DNA of 64,000 nt, from the NCBI RefSeq assembly GCF_004359215.1, contig NC_090610.1:9722011-9786010 (forward strand). Direction: 5' to 3'. A program made the position numbers and the translations under genes. Under the pieces are notes generated by a model. It was not told where the DNA came from. It ran no database searches and worked only from the letters and a program-made list of their open reading frames with translations. The stretch is from Bremia lactucae (Eukaryota; Oomycota; Peronosporomycetes; Peronosporales; Peronosporaceae). Shown here piece after piece: positions 1 to 10,279 of this stretch. Each line of letters opens with the position of its first letter. Positions within the stretch are counted from its first letter, which is position 1.

Positions 1-29
1 GTAACTCTCTTTGATTACTTCTACAGCTG

Positions 30-568
30 ATTAGTCTGCGGAATAAATAGACATAATGGTCTATACCTATTTATGGATAAGAATTCAGGACATTACTATT
101 TAAAGTAATTTCCTCCAAATATTATCTACCTTTTGGATAATATTAATTAACAATCTTTTATTGTTAATTTCATGTAGCGATACACCCCGTTACAAATGGA
201 ACCTCGCGTCCCTTCACGTACACTATTACATGCAGAGGAAGAATCTCTTAAATGTTTGCTTTAAAGAGGGTTAAAAGCTAACTGTATCCAACATAATTAA
301 GTTCTATTGTTTCTATCTATATAATACTATATTTTATATACTAATACAAAAAATGGAATCAAGTCTTATCTGTCACTCTCTTTGCGCGCGTCCGGCGCTG
401 ACTGAACCGCGGAGCAAGTGATTATATAATGGCCTCTATCTACTATTGGATAAGCTTTCCGAATATTACCATGTCAAGAATATTCTCTAAATATTCTCTA
501 CCTTTCAGATAATAAATAAATTAACAACATTTAAGTGTTAATTCCATGTAACGATACACCCTATTACA
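30..568. repeat. Diverged direct repeat pair, LTR-like
   Basis: Two related AT-rich stretches, about 30-197 and 421-568, share an order of blocks: an ATAATGG(C/T)CT start, a TTGGATAAG-type block, a run of TATTCTCTACCTTT type, and an end reading GATACACCC then a TTACA terminus. They look like diverged LTR ends of one family that is different from the LTRs at 5484 and 12241. No target duplication could be defined because the left edge is outside the window. The stretch from 569 to about 1550 shows no recognisable coding frame. Confidence 0.4.
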
Positions 569-1559
569 AGGGTACTAGGCACAGCTCGACGCTTTAGCGG
601 TTCGGTGTCAAGCTGTCGTCAATTGGCTGCAAAAGTACGCGGTAGCGGGTGAGCACAAAATTGACGTATAAAGCGTCAGTTCACCTTGTCGCTGTACTGC
701 AACAATTCGCCCTCACAAACGCTGGGCTTGTGGATTATCTCATATAGAAAACAGATGCGGTAAGTACTTCGATGCCCTCGCAAAAATATCAAAACAAGTG
801 CAACGGGGTTTGGGAGATAATTAAGTTGCTACCACACAAAACTAACCGGATTGCCAGTAAAATAATCAGGACTGGCATATGCCAGGTACTTACAAATCCC
901 ATTTATTTTGGGTAACAAATGTGGTCACCGCCAGATATAAATCTGGCGGCCGAAATCTGTTTAAAATTAGCTAGGATAAGGTTTTTAGATTTAAATAGTT
1001 AAACAAAGTTCAGTTCCCCTATTGATCTTTAAGCATCTAGTGCCTTCCTAAGGCTTGCGCAGTAATAAGTGAGAGATAGAAGCCTTTACAAGTTACAGTC
1101 TCTCGGGCACTAGTAGTCACGTGGTCTCCGAATCACTGAATCCCTTGAACTAGGATTCATTACGCTATAATAGCTGTACGACTCCCTAAGTTGTAAACCT
1201 TTTAAGTTCTATAGAAGTAAGAGACACTTTAAGTCTATATGTCTTCTTCTGACTTAAAAGGCGAAGTAGTCTTGCTATACCTGGTAGCAGTCGGCGTCAA
1301 TCAACGCCTGGATTTAATTAGACAAAACCTGTATTGAATTGGAAGAGTTTTGAGATTTTCAGAGGCCAACGCATAGCTCAGAACTTTTTTGGAGCTTGAG
1401 CATATTGTGTTCTTATGTCCTATGGATCAGAGGTTCTGTTTCCAAGACTTGAAGCCTTTATGCGATATGAATCCTCCCTGATCGGACAGGTTCAGGATCA
1501 CCTTGCGGCATCTATGCCAACTCGGGACATCTCTGTACCTGATCCAGAGCCTAAGGTTC

Positions 1560-2340
1560 TGCTTTAGTTGTCAATGTATATACATTTGAGGGAAAAGAGG
1601 GAGAAGATCTCGCTTTTTGGATTAAATAGATGGAGATCCCCATTGACTCCGCCTTGTTATTAACAGAGCGGCAAAAGGTGGCTATGGCCATTTTCAAGTT
1701 CGGAGGTAGAGCCATGGAGTGGGCACTATCGTGCATCACGTCTATAAACGACGCTTTTGCCTCATCAGATTCGCTGAACGCAAATGGCCAGCATGTTTGC
1801 ACCGCCTGATCAGTCTTTCGCATGCGATCACGCACCTAGCGACTTGACAGGGCATAGGAACCCAATAGGAATAATTCCAGGAGTTGTGAACTCTCAATGC
1901 ATATATGCATCAAGACCCGGTGCAAGAAGCAATCGTTGTAACCATATTCATCGGGGTCTCAATGAGGGTGTTGCCCGGACGGAATTATTCCGATCCCATC
2001 GTGCTAAGTTCGAAGAGGCAGTTGCCATAGCGCTACGCGCTGAATTTGACTTTACGTCTGCTCGTGTTAGTATGCCTGTTTACTGCACAAGTTCTTCGAG
2101 CACATGGGTACCGTCTAAAAGACCGGAACCCATGGATCTAAGCCTCGTCGAGGAAGGAAAATAGACACTTCAAGCCTTGGAAAAGCATAAGAACATCCGT
2201 AGATGTTATGTGCGCGGAAGCACGAAACATTAACGTCCGGCCTGTTACCTACTCAATAGGCGTAAAGCTCGAAAGAGCACAAATTTTGACCTATACCAGA
2301 AATCTGGTACGGTGCGGGAAAATGTCGATACTTAGTAGGT
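1560..2340 (+). pseudogene. Ty3/Gypsy gag relic (element 1)
   Basis: Translation around 1625-1800 gives a Gag-like stretch with the FKFGGRAMEWALSC segment typical of oomycete Ty3/Gypsy capsid regions, followed by frame changes and stops. The 2100-2340 part is an equally degraded downstream gag or linker. No intact frame exceeds about 125 codons. It belongs to the leftmost element, whose 5' end is outside or too decayed to see. Confidence 0.5.
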
Positions 2341-2579
2341 GCGGGCACCCTATTGGGGGAGACCTAGGCTCTGTTGAACCTCTAGGATGTGAGAGTAAAC
2401 AGGACCTTTCCCTCCCAGTTGGCTCGGTAGTAATGGCACGGGACGTGAGTAGAAGTCTGGCTTGTCAGTCGCTTAAGCGACTGTGAAATGCTTTGATAAG
2501 CCATGGCCACAGATAATTGACTCAAGAGCGTCTTGCATTTATGTTTGACGCCCTTCCCTTGAAATAAATTAACAATACG

Positions 2580-2807
2580 TGAGGCGCTATAAGCGCATGT
2601 AGGTGATACAATCACTGTTCGCTTAGCAACTGGGACTTGTGTCACTGTTCCCAAAGTTCCGTTGAGCTTAGGTATAAAATTTTTCGACTTTGACAGTGCG
2701 AAACGCTGTTTCGTCCTTGATTAAGATTCGAGATATGATCTCATCCTTGGTATGGCGTGGCTTGAACGATATGAGCCATGGATCGATTGGAGCTCTAAGA
2801 CCTTAGG
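2580..2807 (+). pseudogene. Ty3/Gypsy aspartic protease relic (element 1)
   Basis: The plus strand at about 2725-2795 reads YDLILGMAWLERYEPWIDW, the conserved C-terminal protease block of Ty3/Gypsy elements (compare LILGMPWLAKYQPWIDW in element 2 at about 7510-7570). The upstream half is decayed and the DSGAS-type catalytic motif is not recognisable. Homology stops abruptly near 2807, where an inverted integrase segment begins. RT and RNase H are missing from this element. Confidence 0.6.
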
Positions 2808-3488
2808 CGCCAACTGGCAGGGTCACTAGGGCAAGTTTCAGTCTTTGAGATGATACCCTCATGGGTCATCGTCATATTGACGAAACTATGTCCTTTTTTC
2901 GCACCGAGCATAGAGAGGGGCCCTCCCCCACTAAGACTCGGGCTGCGCACATCGAGACTGGCGTCCGAGGATGGCGCAATCCGTTAATATAAGACGGTGT
3001 CTTACCCGTACTGGCGTGGACACAGTTATTTATAGCGAACTCCACAAAGCACAATTGCTTGCTTCACTCTTAATGAGTTGCTATAGTGCGCAAGACATCC
3101 GCCACGATCGGATTGGCACGTTCTGTTTGGCCAATCGTCTGGAAACGATCTGCAGTCGACATGTGGAGCTTGCTACCTAGCAGCTCGAACACATGTCGCC
3201 AAAAAACAGACGTATAACGTAAATCCCGGTCCGATACTATGGACTCGGGCATCCCGTTTAGTCGGTAAACATGATCCAGGAACAAGAGAGCTGCCTCCTT
3301 GCCTGTGATCGATGTTTTACATGGTGCTAAATGCACCATCTTGCTCAGTCTGCCTGCAAGGACGATTAGCCCCGTCCGACCCTTATGATTGGGCGGCATG
3401 CCAAACACGAAGTCCAGACTTACTGACCTCCAACAGTTGGTTGGAATCGGTAGCGGCTTCAGTGGCGCACTGCTGGACAGTGCACGCC
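2808..3488 (-). pseudogene. Inverted Ty3/Gypsy integrase segment (element 1)
   Basis: The minus strand from about 3480 to 2872 encodes an integrase core: the first catalytic Asp in VSLDFVFG, the second in IVSDRDLR, and the Glu in the GQTERANPIV block, followed by a FAINNCVHASTGKTP-type C-terminal stretch. The 2808-2900 part is the reverse complement of 10145-10245 in element 2, so this segment is inverted relative to its own element, whose protease (left) and GPY/F module (right) both read on the plus strand. A frameshift lies near 3060. It is not functional as it stands. Confidence 0.8.
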
Positions 3489-3539
3489 TTATGATCGACC
3501 TCTCGGCGGTATCATAGGCGAGTTTGTTGCTAAAAGCGT

Positions 3540-4430
3540 GAGCGAGGCTCAACGCTTTGTGGATGAGCGATTAGCCATCACACGTAAAGTCCGAGACGCA
3601 ATGGCAAGCGCACAGGACAAGCAAAAATAATATGCGGACCGAAATGGTCGTAAAGTAATGAACGCTTTAGAGTGGGTGAAAAAGTACGATTAAGTACTGC
3701 TACCCTACCTAAAAATGCAATTTATGTACTATCTGGAGGTACTACGAAGTTGTTGCCGCGTTTCAATGGGCCCTTTACGGCGGTAGAAGTGGTTGGAGAT
3801 CTAAATTATAGGCTCACCCTTCCCCCGTATATGAAGACGCACCCCGTATTTTACGTGGGTCGTCTGAAACGATATGTAGACCCCAATGAGGTCACATATC
3901 CCCATCTGGCTAAGGAGACCGATGGTGACGCCGACAGTGAGTCGAGCGTCGTTCGGGCGAGCGGGGCGGTCAAGGCGAAAAGCTATCGGATCGACTCCTC
4001 CCCCCACGAACAAGACTTGGAGAGCGAGGGACATCACGCGAGTAACCCGGATCCCTTAGCATTATCCGTTCAAATAGGTCCAAGCGAGTCTTCAGGCGTT
4101 CATAACCCTGACGAGCTTTCGCTTGGACATCAACGATATCCGAGGTCAGTCGTGAGACTTGACCCTCGAGATCCGCAATACGTCGTTCAGCAACGCTTAA
4201 CGCATGTGACTGAACGGACGAAGGTAAGGCAACCGGGAGTAGGTGGGCGAGATCGCCACTCCTATCGGGCGCCACCTGCACTGATGGATGCGGGTGGGAA
4301 TCAACAATTCCTTGTTGGAAGGTTGCTTGCCCACCGCTCCGTGAGGCAAAAGTATCAGATCCTCGTCCACTGGAAAAAATTACCCGAAGAGTTTTGATCT
4401 TGGGAAATGATCGATACCCTACGTATTGAT
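3540..4430 (+). pseudogene. Ty3/Gypsy pol C-terminus: GPY/F module and chromodomain-like end (element 1)
   Basis: The plus strand continues the integrase C-terminus. There is a helical DERLAITRKVRDAMASA block at about 3560-3610, the GPY/F module (LLPRFNGPFTAVEVVGDLNYRL, about 3745-3815), a HPVFYVGRLKRY segment, a roughly 130-residue linker, and a chromodomain-like end (QKYQILVHWKKLPEEF) that runs into TGA at about 4396 just before SWE. The 241-codon frame from 3672 is open throughout. The same TGA is present in element 2, so it was inherited before the copies separated. Chromodomains on integrases of this lineage are known to guide integration. Confidence 0.7.
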
Positions 4431-4893
4431 CTGTCCGGCTTAGTGGCTGCCTAAGAAAAGGAGCACCAGCTGAGGCCACTTCGCTAGTCTCAAATGGACT
4501 AGCAGAAGCAGCGTAGTGAGAAGAAACAGGGGGTACAGTACCACCCATGATTTCTTTCACACGCAAACGGGCGAAATTAATTCGCTGCGACCGCTGTTTC
4601 ATCACATCGGAATGTGGTTGAATGCGGCGCAGAAATTCCGCCTCGTATTGGTCGGGCGTTTCATTTGAACGCAACACGACCGGGATCGGTAAAATACGCC
4701 CAAGCGATTTTCCCTGAGCCCTCCATGATTGAAAGACGCCATAATAATTATATGCGTCTACAAGAGCGCGATCTAGGAGCGACGCTCTTGGCCCTTTTAA
4801 ACGAGGCCATTTAGATGGAGGGGCATCTTTGGAATGCCACCCGTCACATAGCCGCGTTATAAACGACTGCCTTGTGACACCGACTGAGCACGT
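3970..4893 (-). CDS. Antisense ORF 2 in Ty3/Gypsy 3' region (copy 1)
   Basis: A minus-strand frame is open for about 308 codons from just after a stop at 4894-4896 to 3970. It has no ATG near its 5' end; GTG at 4677 is an internal candidate. The product has a SWRAQGKSLGRILPIP stretch, a basic RSQRINFARLRVKEIM block, a heptad-like segment (RRIADLEGQVSRLTSDIVDV) and a Ser/Arg-rich tail. Its last 430 bases overlap the sense pol linker and chromodomain, so part of it may be an antisense shadow of pol. No known family is recognised. A nearly identical frame occurs at 10678-11664. Confidence 0.35.
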   Translation of the reverse strand, partial: TCSVGVTRQSFITRLCDGWHSKDAPPSKWPRLKGPRASLLDRALVDAYNYYGVFQSWRAQGKSLGRILPIPVVLRSNETPDQYEAEFLRRIQPHSDVMKQRSQRINFARLRVKEIMGGTVPPVSSHYAASASPFETSEVASAGAPFLRQPLSRTDQYVGYRSFPKIKTLRVIFSSGRGSDTFASRSGGQATFQQGIVDSHPHPSVQVAPDRSGDLAHLLPVALPSSVQSHALSVAERRIADLEGQVSRLTSDIVDVQAKARQGYERLKTRLDLFERIMLRDPGYSRDVPRSPSLVRGGRSRSDSFSP

Positions 4894-5390
4894 TTACGTG
4901 TTGTCGGCGGAGCTTTAGGCTCCGAATCCTCTATGTTAGAACCATTATGAAGTATGGTCTGCGCATAAGGCGTTGTGGTTATACCCAACGGAGAAGCAGC
5001 TGCGCCTTTACGGGCAGCGCTCTCATTACCTGTCGATGGGACAGCATTCGTAAACGATGCTGTCTCCATGTTGTGAGCCATGAGAGATGTTTGGATGGGC
5101 AATAATGCCGCATCATCACTCCTCATGAGCTCGTTGTCCGCATCACTACTATGAGGTGACGGCAACGGTGTCGACTCATTGTAGTCGACAATAAGCGACG
5201 GATCAGCATCCTCACTGTTTAAGCGGGATATATCCTTTAGCTCCGTCAACGCGACAGCAGCAGTAGCTGTTGGCGTTTCGACTAAGGCAATAGACGCGGC
5301 CGGCGAGTAAACGCGGTGCGTGCGCTTAGTGCGAGGTTGAGTGGGCGTCTTCGCAGACAACCCACCAGCGTAGCCCCTTTTAGGAGGCAT
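4857..5390 (-). CDS. Antisense ORF 1 in Ty3/Gypsy 3' region (copy 1)
   Basis: Minus-strand frame of 177 codons from an ATG at 5390 (product begins MPPKRGYAGG), with the open frame extending upstream to 5531 and into the LTR. The product is rich in Ala, Thr, Ser and Pro with a basic N-terminus (TQPRTKRTHR) and has no recognised domain. Its 3' end overlaps the start of antisense ORF 2 in another frame. It lies between the chromodomain-like end of pol and the LTR and reads opposite to gag-pol. Antisense ORFs at this place are known in some plant Ty3/Gypsy elements such as Grande. Whether this one is expressed is unknown. Confidence 0.4.
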   Translation of the reverse strand: MPPKRGYAGGLSAKTPTQPRTKRTHRVYSPAASIALVETPTATAAVALTELKDISRLNSEDADPSLIVDYNESTPLPSPHSSDADNELMRSDDAALLPIQTSLMAHNMETASFTNAVPSTGNESAARKGAAASPLGITTTPYAQTILHNGSNIEDSEPKAPPTTRKRAQSVSQGSRL

Positions 5391-5483
5391 ATTTAGCGCA
5401 ACACAGGTTGCTAGAGTGATTGAGTGAACTAGCGGCACGTAAAGGTACTCGCAGTTCCTCGCGGCTCTTTGACGAAATTTCAA

Positions 5484-6010
5484 TGAACGGGCTAAAGTTG
5501 CTTGAATGTTAAACACTCCCGTTAAGCACACTTAGTGTATTTAAGGGGATGGTAAATTACTAAATTATAGTAATAAGACCCCGCACTCGGGTGTGATTCA
5601 CATTTGTGAACCAACTTTTGTGTATGTAATGAACATGGGTGCATTCACATCAAGAGGGATGACGGCTAGCGTCATCCGTTACGCGAGGTATCTAGAAAGA
5701 TACGCTCGCAATACAGTTAAGTGTTATCTTTAGAGATGATGTTTTGATTGGTAAAAATAGGTATTTATGTTTAACGCGATTAAATATAAATCAGTCTGAA
5801 AACTACTTTCTACTTAGTAAGTGCGCACGAGGAGCCGAATTACCGCTCCCGTGCCGACACTTTTCTGGAGTGCTTAGTCCGTTGGGTGAGGTCGCTAAGA
5901 CGCTTACCACAACCTCACTGCACGCTAGAATAGACGGTCAAACCGTTCCTCGCTGTGTTAGGCTGTGTGCTTAAGTAGAGCGTGGCCGCATTAATACGTT
6001 TCCGTTTACA
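5484..6010 (+). mobile_element. Ty3/Gypsy LTR (shared between elements 1 and 2)
   Basis: Begins TGAACGGGCTAAAG and ends CCGTTTACA (TG...CA), 527 bp. It aligns over its full length with 12241-12771 and with the solo LTR at 53082-53614. The conserved end is TAGAGCGTGGCCGCATTA. It is the 3' LTR of element 1 and the 5' LTR of element 2. Immediately downstream, TGG at 6013 could start a tRNA primer-binding site, which fits plus-strand gag-pol to the right. A paired inverted GATGACG...CGTCATC motif lies inside, near 5658. Confidence 0.8.
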
Positions 6011-6135
6011 CTTGGTCGCACTAGAAATCCTTCCTACGACCCGCATCTCTGCGTGTGTACGTGAGGATAAGCCTCAAAATCGATTTGGCTCATTCTTTTC
6101 ACCTCTCTGAACATCGTCGGGAGGTGACAGGGCAT

Positions 6136-7204
6136 ATGGCGCAGGGACTTGCTCAACAAGCCCTGGCCAGGCACCTGGGCAGTCCTCCTGAGCAACATGT
6201 TGCTCAGTTGGAGCAGTTTGACGCATTCGTGCTCGGACAGCGGAGATCCGCGTCCGCGTGCACAGAGCCATGCTGCGGCGGAGTCCGTCACTCAGACTCA
6301 GGATGAGCTAAGGCATGAGCAGGCTCGGAGCGAGGCTCTCAACAGAACTCTTCAGATGCTCTCAGCACGGATGCACCAGCCGAGGCCCATTCGGATGGAC
6401 CCGCCCAAGTTCGATGGAACTGCAGCGTACACGATTGTCCACTGGCAATGCGGAGTCGCGCAGCGCATTGAGGACGACAGCCGGAGGGTGTCGTACGCTA
6501 TGTCGCATATGCGCGGTAAGGCCTCGGAGTGGGCTTACTCGGCGCTTATAGCGGACAGAAAGGCGTTCCCTATATGGGCGATCTTTAAGACAAAGATTCG
6601 CGCCATGTACCAGCCGCCGAACAACGAAGTGTTGCTTCAGGTGCGCTTCTTTGGAGCGCGACAGGCGAAGCGATCTCTGCAAGAGTATGTGCAAGAGATG
6701 CGCTCGCTGTCGGCGTCCATAACCGTAGGTCCGATTCCGGAGCACATTAAGGTGCCCACGTTTATGAACGGACTACGGAATGGCCCACCGCGACAGGCCG
6801 TTTTCAGAAAGGTGCCGTCGACGATGGAAGAGGCAATCCAAATTGCCTTAGTTGAGGAGCAATCCTACAACAGTGCCTCGGCGACAGCTTGGTATAAGCC
6901 GTCGGCCGAGAGGCCAGATGCTACTCCCATGGAGTTGGGCAATGCAGACGTTGTCTGCTATGATTGCGGCATGCGCGGCCATATGATGGGCTGCTATGCC
7001 AGGGTTCCTGCTGGGGATAGATACCACAAGAGGACTCCCTTTTCGAAGAGCGATGGCAAGAACCAGCGTGTGAGACGCATGAATTCTGCATCGACCACTG
7101 AGAGGTCGGGAAATGCAGGAGCGCAGAAGGGGCGGGATGCCCCACTCACGCGGACTCTGAAACTACCCCTAACTTTAGAGTTGTGGAACAAATGGGTAGC
7201 ATAG
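6136..7204 (+). pseudogene. Ty3/Gypsy gag (element 2)
   Basis: The frame starting with ATG at about 6136 (MAQGLAQQALARHLG) shifts near 6280 into a long open frame to 7204. It shows an RPIRMDPPKFDGTAAYTI capsid-start block, an MRGKASEWAYSALI block, a YVQEMRSLSASI block, and a single zinc knuckle CYDCGMRGHMMGC (CX2CX4HX3C, one residue short of the usual spacing). It would encode the structural protein of the element. The N-terminal frameshift and the atypical knuckle spacing argue that it is inactive. Confidence 0.75.
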
Positions 7205-7229
7205 TCCCTGAGGTCTTAAAATTTCGGAC

Positions 7230-7802
7230 ATCAACCCTGCTGCTCTATAGCGCTCAAGTACGAGGCTATGACCAGGTGATGACCCTCCTAGTGGATTCGA
7301 GTGCATCACAAAATTTTGTAAAACTCGCGGCTCTAAGAAAGAGACCGGCGATGTTTGAGTCGCTTTGACAGTTTGGCAAGCGAGAAGAGGCGACCGTTCT
7401 TTAGCGAACGCCGCACTCATTAACTCTGAGGGAGTTCAGGTAGAACTCGCTTTCAGCTTTAGTGACTTTTCTTGTAAAGAGAAGTTCACAGTGCTAGGAA
7501 TGGAGAGTCTTTATGACCTCATCCTAGGCATGCCATGGTTGGCGAAGTACCAACCATGGATAGACTGGCATACACGCACAGTTTCGAGCTCTACGCAGGA
7601 CACCGGAAGGGGTGTGCTCCTGCGAGAGGTGTATGTAACTGATGTCGTGTCGAACACAGTCGAGGGTGCGTTGACGGGATGTCAAACGTCACCAATTCCT
7701 ACCCACCTCGTGGAGACTGGGGTAGTGAAAAGGACGATGACAAGTAGTCATGCTTTCGAATTTCCTGCACAGAGCATAAAATCCTGTGGCAGCAGACGAT
7801 GA
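7230..7802 (+). pseudogene. Ty3/Gypsy aspartic protease region (element 2)
   Basis: A retropepsin-like motif LLVDSSASQNFV (usual form D-S/T-G-A-S) is at about 7289-7322. The frame then breaks at TGA 7366-7368, and the domain continues in another frame through YDLILGMPWLAKYQPWIDW at about 7510-7570. The glycine of the catalytic triplet is Ser here. The break and the Gly-to-Ser change indicate loss of function. Confidence 0.7.
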
Positions 7803-7986
7803 GCTGACAGGAAGTCAAGCGTCGCATGAACCGGCACGGCGCCTAGAGCCTGGTGCGATTGGAAGGGGTGCGTTAGCCAGGAGAGCAACGGCACCCGCTT
7901 CCCAAAAATCTCGTCGTTACTCAGAGAGCGAATACCCGACAGATTAGGACGATCAAAGGCACGTCTAAACGAGTGACAATCGGAGA

Positions 7987-9960
7987 GTGACGTTTGTATC
8001 AGTTCCTATTAGCGAGGACGGGCCTTTGAACGAGGTGTTCGAGGCCGCCAAAGACGAAATTGCAGAGGCATCCTCAGTTGAGGTGCTCCGTCAAGTCTTT
8101 AAATCTACCGAGGAGATAGTAAATCTCCCGGAAATGTCGTGGGGTCTGTTCCTTGCCGAGTTAAAGGAAGGAAAGATCCACGAAATAGTCACACCAGTTC
8201 CAAAAGAGGACTTGGTGGACTGTTGCTCGTCGTCCACAATGGACAAGAGTGATCTAGAACGGACAAAAATACAAATACACGGTTCGCTGCTCAAGGCTGG
8301 AATGCCTTGAGATACAGTCCGTTCTTCGAGGTTCTGTGGAAACATCGTGATGTGTTCCCAGAAGAAGTGCCGAGCCGCCTACCAGCAGATAGGGGCATCG
8401 GGCACGAGATAGACCTCGAACCTGGCACCAAGTATTGTGTGACCAGGCAATGGCCGTTGCCGAAAGAACAAGTCGATTATATCGATGAGTTCTTCGACAA
8501 GCGAGCCAAGGCGGGACATGTGCGTGAGAGCAAATCGCCTCACTGCAGCCCGACCTTTTGTGTGCGTAAAGCCACAGGTGGATGGCGCGTGGTTCATGCT
8601 TACAATAAGCTGAATACGGCGACCGTACCGGCGCAAGCGCCAATCCCGCGGACAGATGTCTTGTTGAACTCCATGGGAAAGTCAACTATCTTTTCCCGTT
8701 GAATTTGAAGGATGGCTAGTATCAGGTACTCATGAGAGGAGTCCGATGTAGCCAAAACGGCAGTAAGCACCCCAAGCGGTATGCTTTGGGAGTGGCTTGT
8801 GACGCCCTAAAATTGGAAAACCCACCGCCTACATTCAACCCAGTGGTGGCTCACGTGATGCGTCAGCACCGTGCCTACGCGTCCCATTACTTTGACGATG
8901 TATTCGTGCGTAGTAGGGCCGAGGACGGGCTGCGTGCAATAGAGTCGCACAAGCATCATTTAGACGCTAAGTTATAGACTTTAAAGGACGCCCAATTGTA
9001 CGTCAACTTGCAAAAGTGCGTCATGGGGGTCCCTGAGATACCTGTACTGGGCTGCATCGTTGGTACACATGGTGTACGAGCAGACCCAGACAAGATAAAC
9101 TTAGTAAAGGAATGGCCAATCCCACGGCATGTGAAGGATTGCGCCAATTCCTAGGGCTCGCTAATTACTTAAATAAATATAGCAAGAATTATGCAGAGCA
9201 AACTAAACCATTATTTTAGCTCCTTCAAAAGAACGCAGAATGGGTTTGGTTAAAAGAACAAGATGATGCGTTCACATCACTGAAGCAATCTCTTGTAGAC
9301 CGGTCTTGGCATTACCAGACGAGGATAAGCCCTTTAGCGTCGTCTACGATGCAAGTAACTTTGCAATCGGCAGCGCGCTCATGCAGAAGGGATGACGACG
9401 GCGTTGACCGCGTCATCTCTTATCAGTCCCGGCTTTTAAAAGCCGCGGAACTGAATTACCCGTATATGACAAAGAACTACTTTCAATAAAGTATGCTCTT
9501 GTCAAATTTCGTGTGCACCTATTGGACACCGAACCATTTGTGGTTTATACGGATCACGCATCACTGCGTACCGCAATAAACCCACCGCACCTCTCGCCTA
9601 GAATGGCAAGATGGCTTACATTCTTCTCTGAATTTAATTTAAAAGTTATATACAAGCCGGGTAAGTCAAATGTCTTGGCTGACGCTTTATCGCGCAGACC
9701 AGACTTCGAGGTGAGACACCAGGAAAGTGTGTCTAGTGCTAAAGCACAATTTCAGCGGTCAACGTTGGCAGCCATGAAGGCATACCACGTGACAGGCTCA
9801 TTAGCCACTGAGGTAAAAGAGAGCTTCAGTCAGGACGACCATTGTCGCCTACTGTTGCATCACTTTGGTGGACGAAAGGTTCCCCTCCCGTCGCACCTGA
9901 AAGCTAAGCTAAATCGCTTTAGCTACAGCGATGTCATGTTATGGCATCAGCTGTCACCTT
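7987..9960 (+). pseudogene. Ty3/Gypsy reverse transcriptase and RNase H (element 2)
   Basis: Reading across frames: an acidic pre-RT stretch (7987-8310), then RT blocks KYCVTRQWPLPKEQVDYIDEFF and GGWRVVHAYNKLNTATVPAQ (8425-8640), an in-frame TGA at 8700, the catalytic block HYFDDVFV at about 8888 (YXDD box), and a thumb-like block GVRADPDKINLVKEWP at about 9070-9120. RNase H follows at about 9340-9700 with VYDASNFAIGSAL, YPVYDKELL, FVVYTDHASL and PHLSPRMARWL. At least four stops or frameshifts separate these pieces. Homology ends near 9950 in a post-RNase H segment. Confidence 0.8.
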
Positions 9961-10245
9961 GTGATCCCTATAGCAACTCCCGAAGAGTGGAGCAAGCAAT
10001 TGCCCTTTGTGGAGTTCGGTATAAATAACAGTGTCCACGCCAGCACGGGTGAGACACCGTTTTATATTAATGGACTGCGCCATCCTCGGACGCCAGTCTC
10101 GTTTGTGCACACCCCGAGTCTTAGTGGGGGAGGGCCCCTCACTATGCCCGGTGCGAAAGAGGGACATAGTTTCGTCAATACGACGATGACCCGCGAGGGT
10201 ATCATCTCAAAGATAGTAATTTGCCCTAGTGACCCTGCCAGTTAA
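9961..10245 (+). pseudogene. Ty3/Gypsy integrase C-terminal fragment, core deleted (element 2)
   Basis: After the RNase H tail the sequence jumps to ATPEEWSKQLPFVEFGINNSVHAST and HPRTPVS, the end of the integrase core. The zinc-binding region and the D-D part of the catalytic core are missing, so there is an internal deletion near 9960. The 10145-10245 part is the reverse complement of 2808-2900 in element 1. Confidence 0.75.
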
Positions 10246-10279
10246 GCAGTGGTCAATAAAAATTAGCCTTATGACCGAC

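Noticed and set aside
1784..2654. Several 90-126 codon ORFs on both strands
   Set aside because: They overlap the gag/protease relic of element 1 and show no independent signal.
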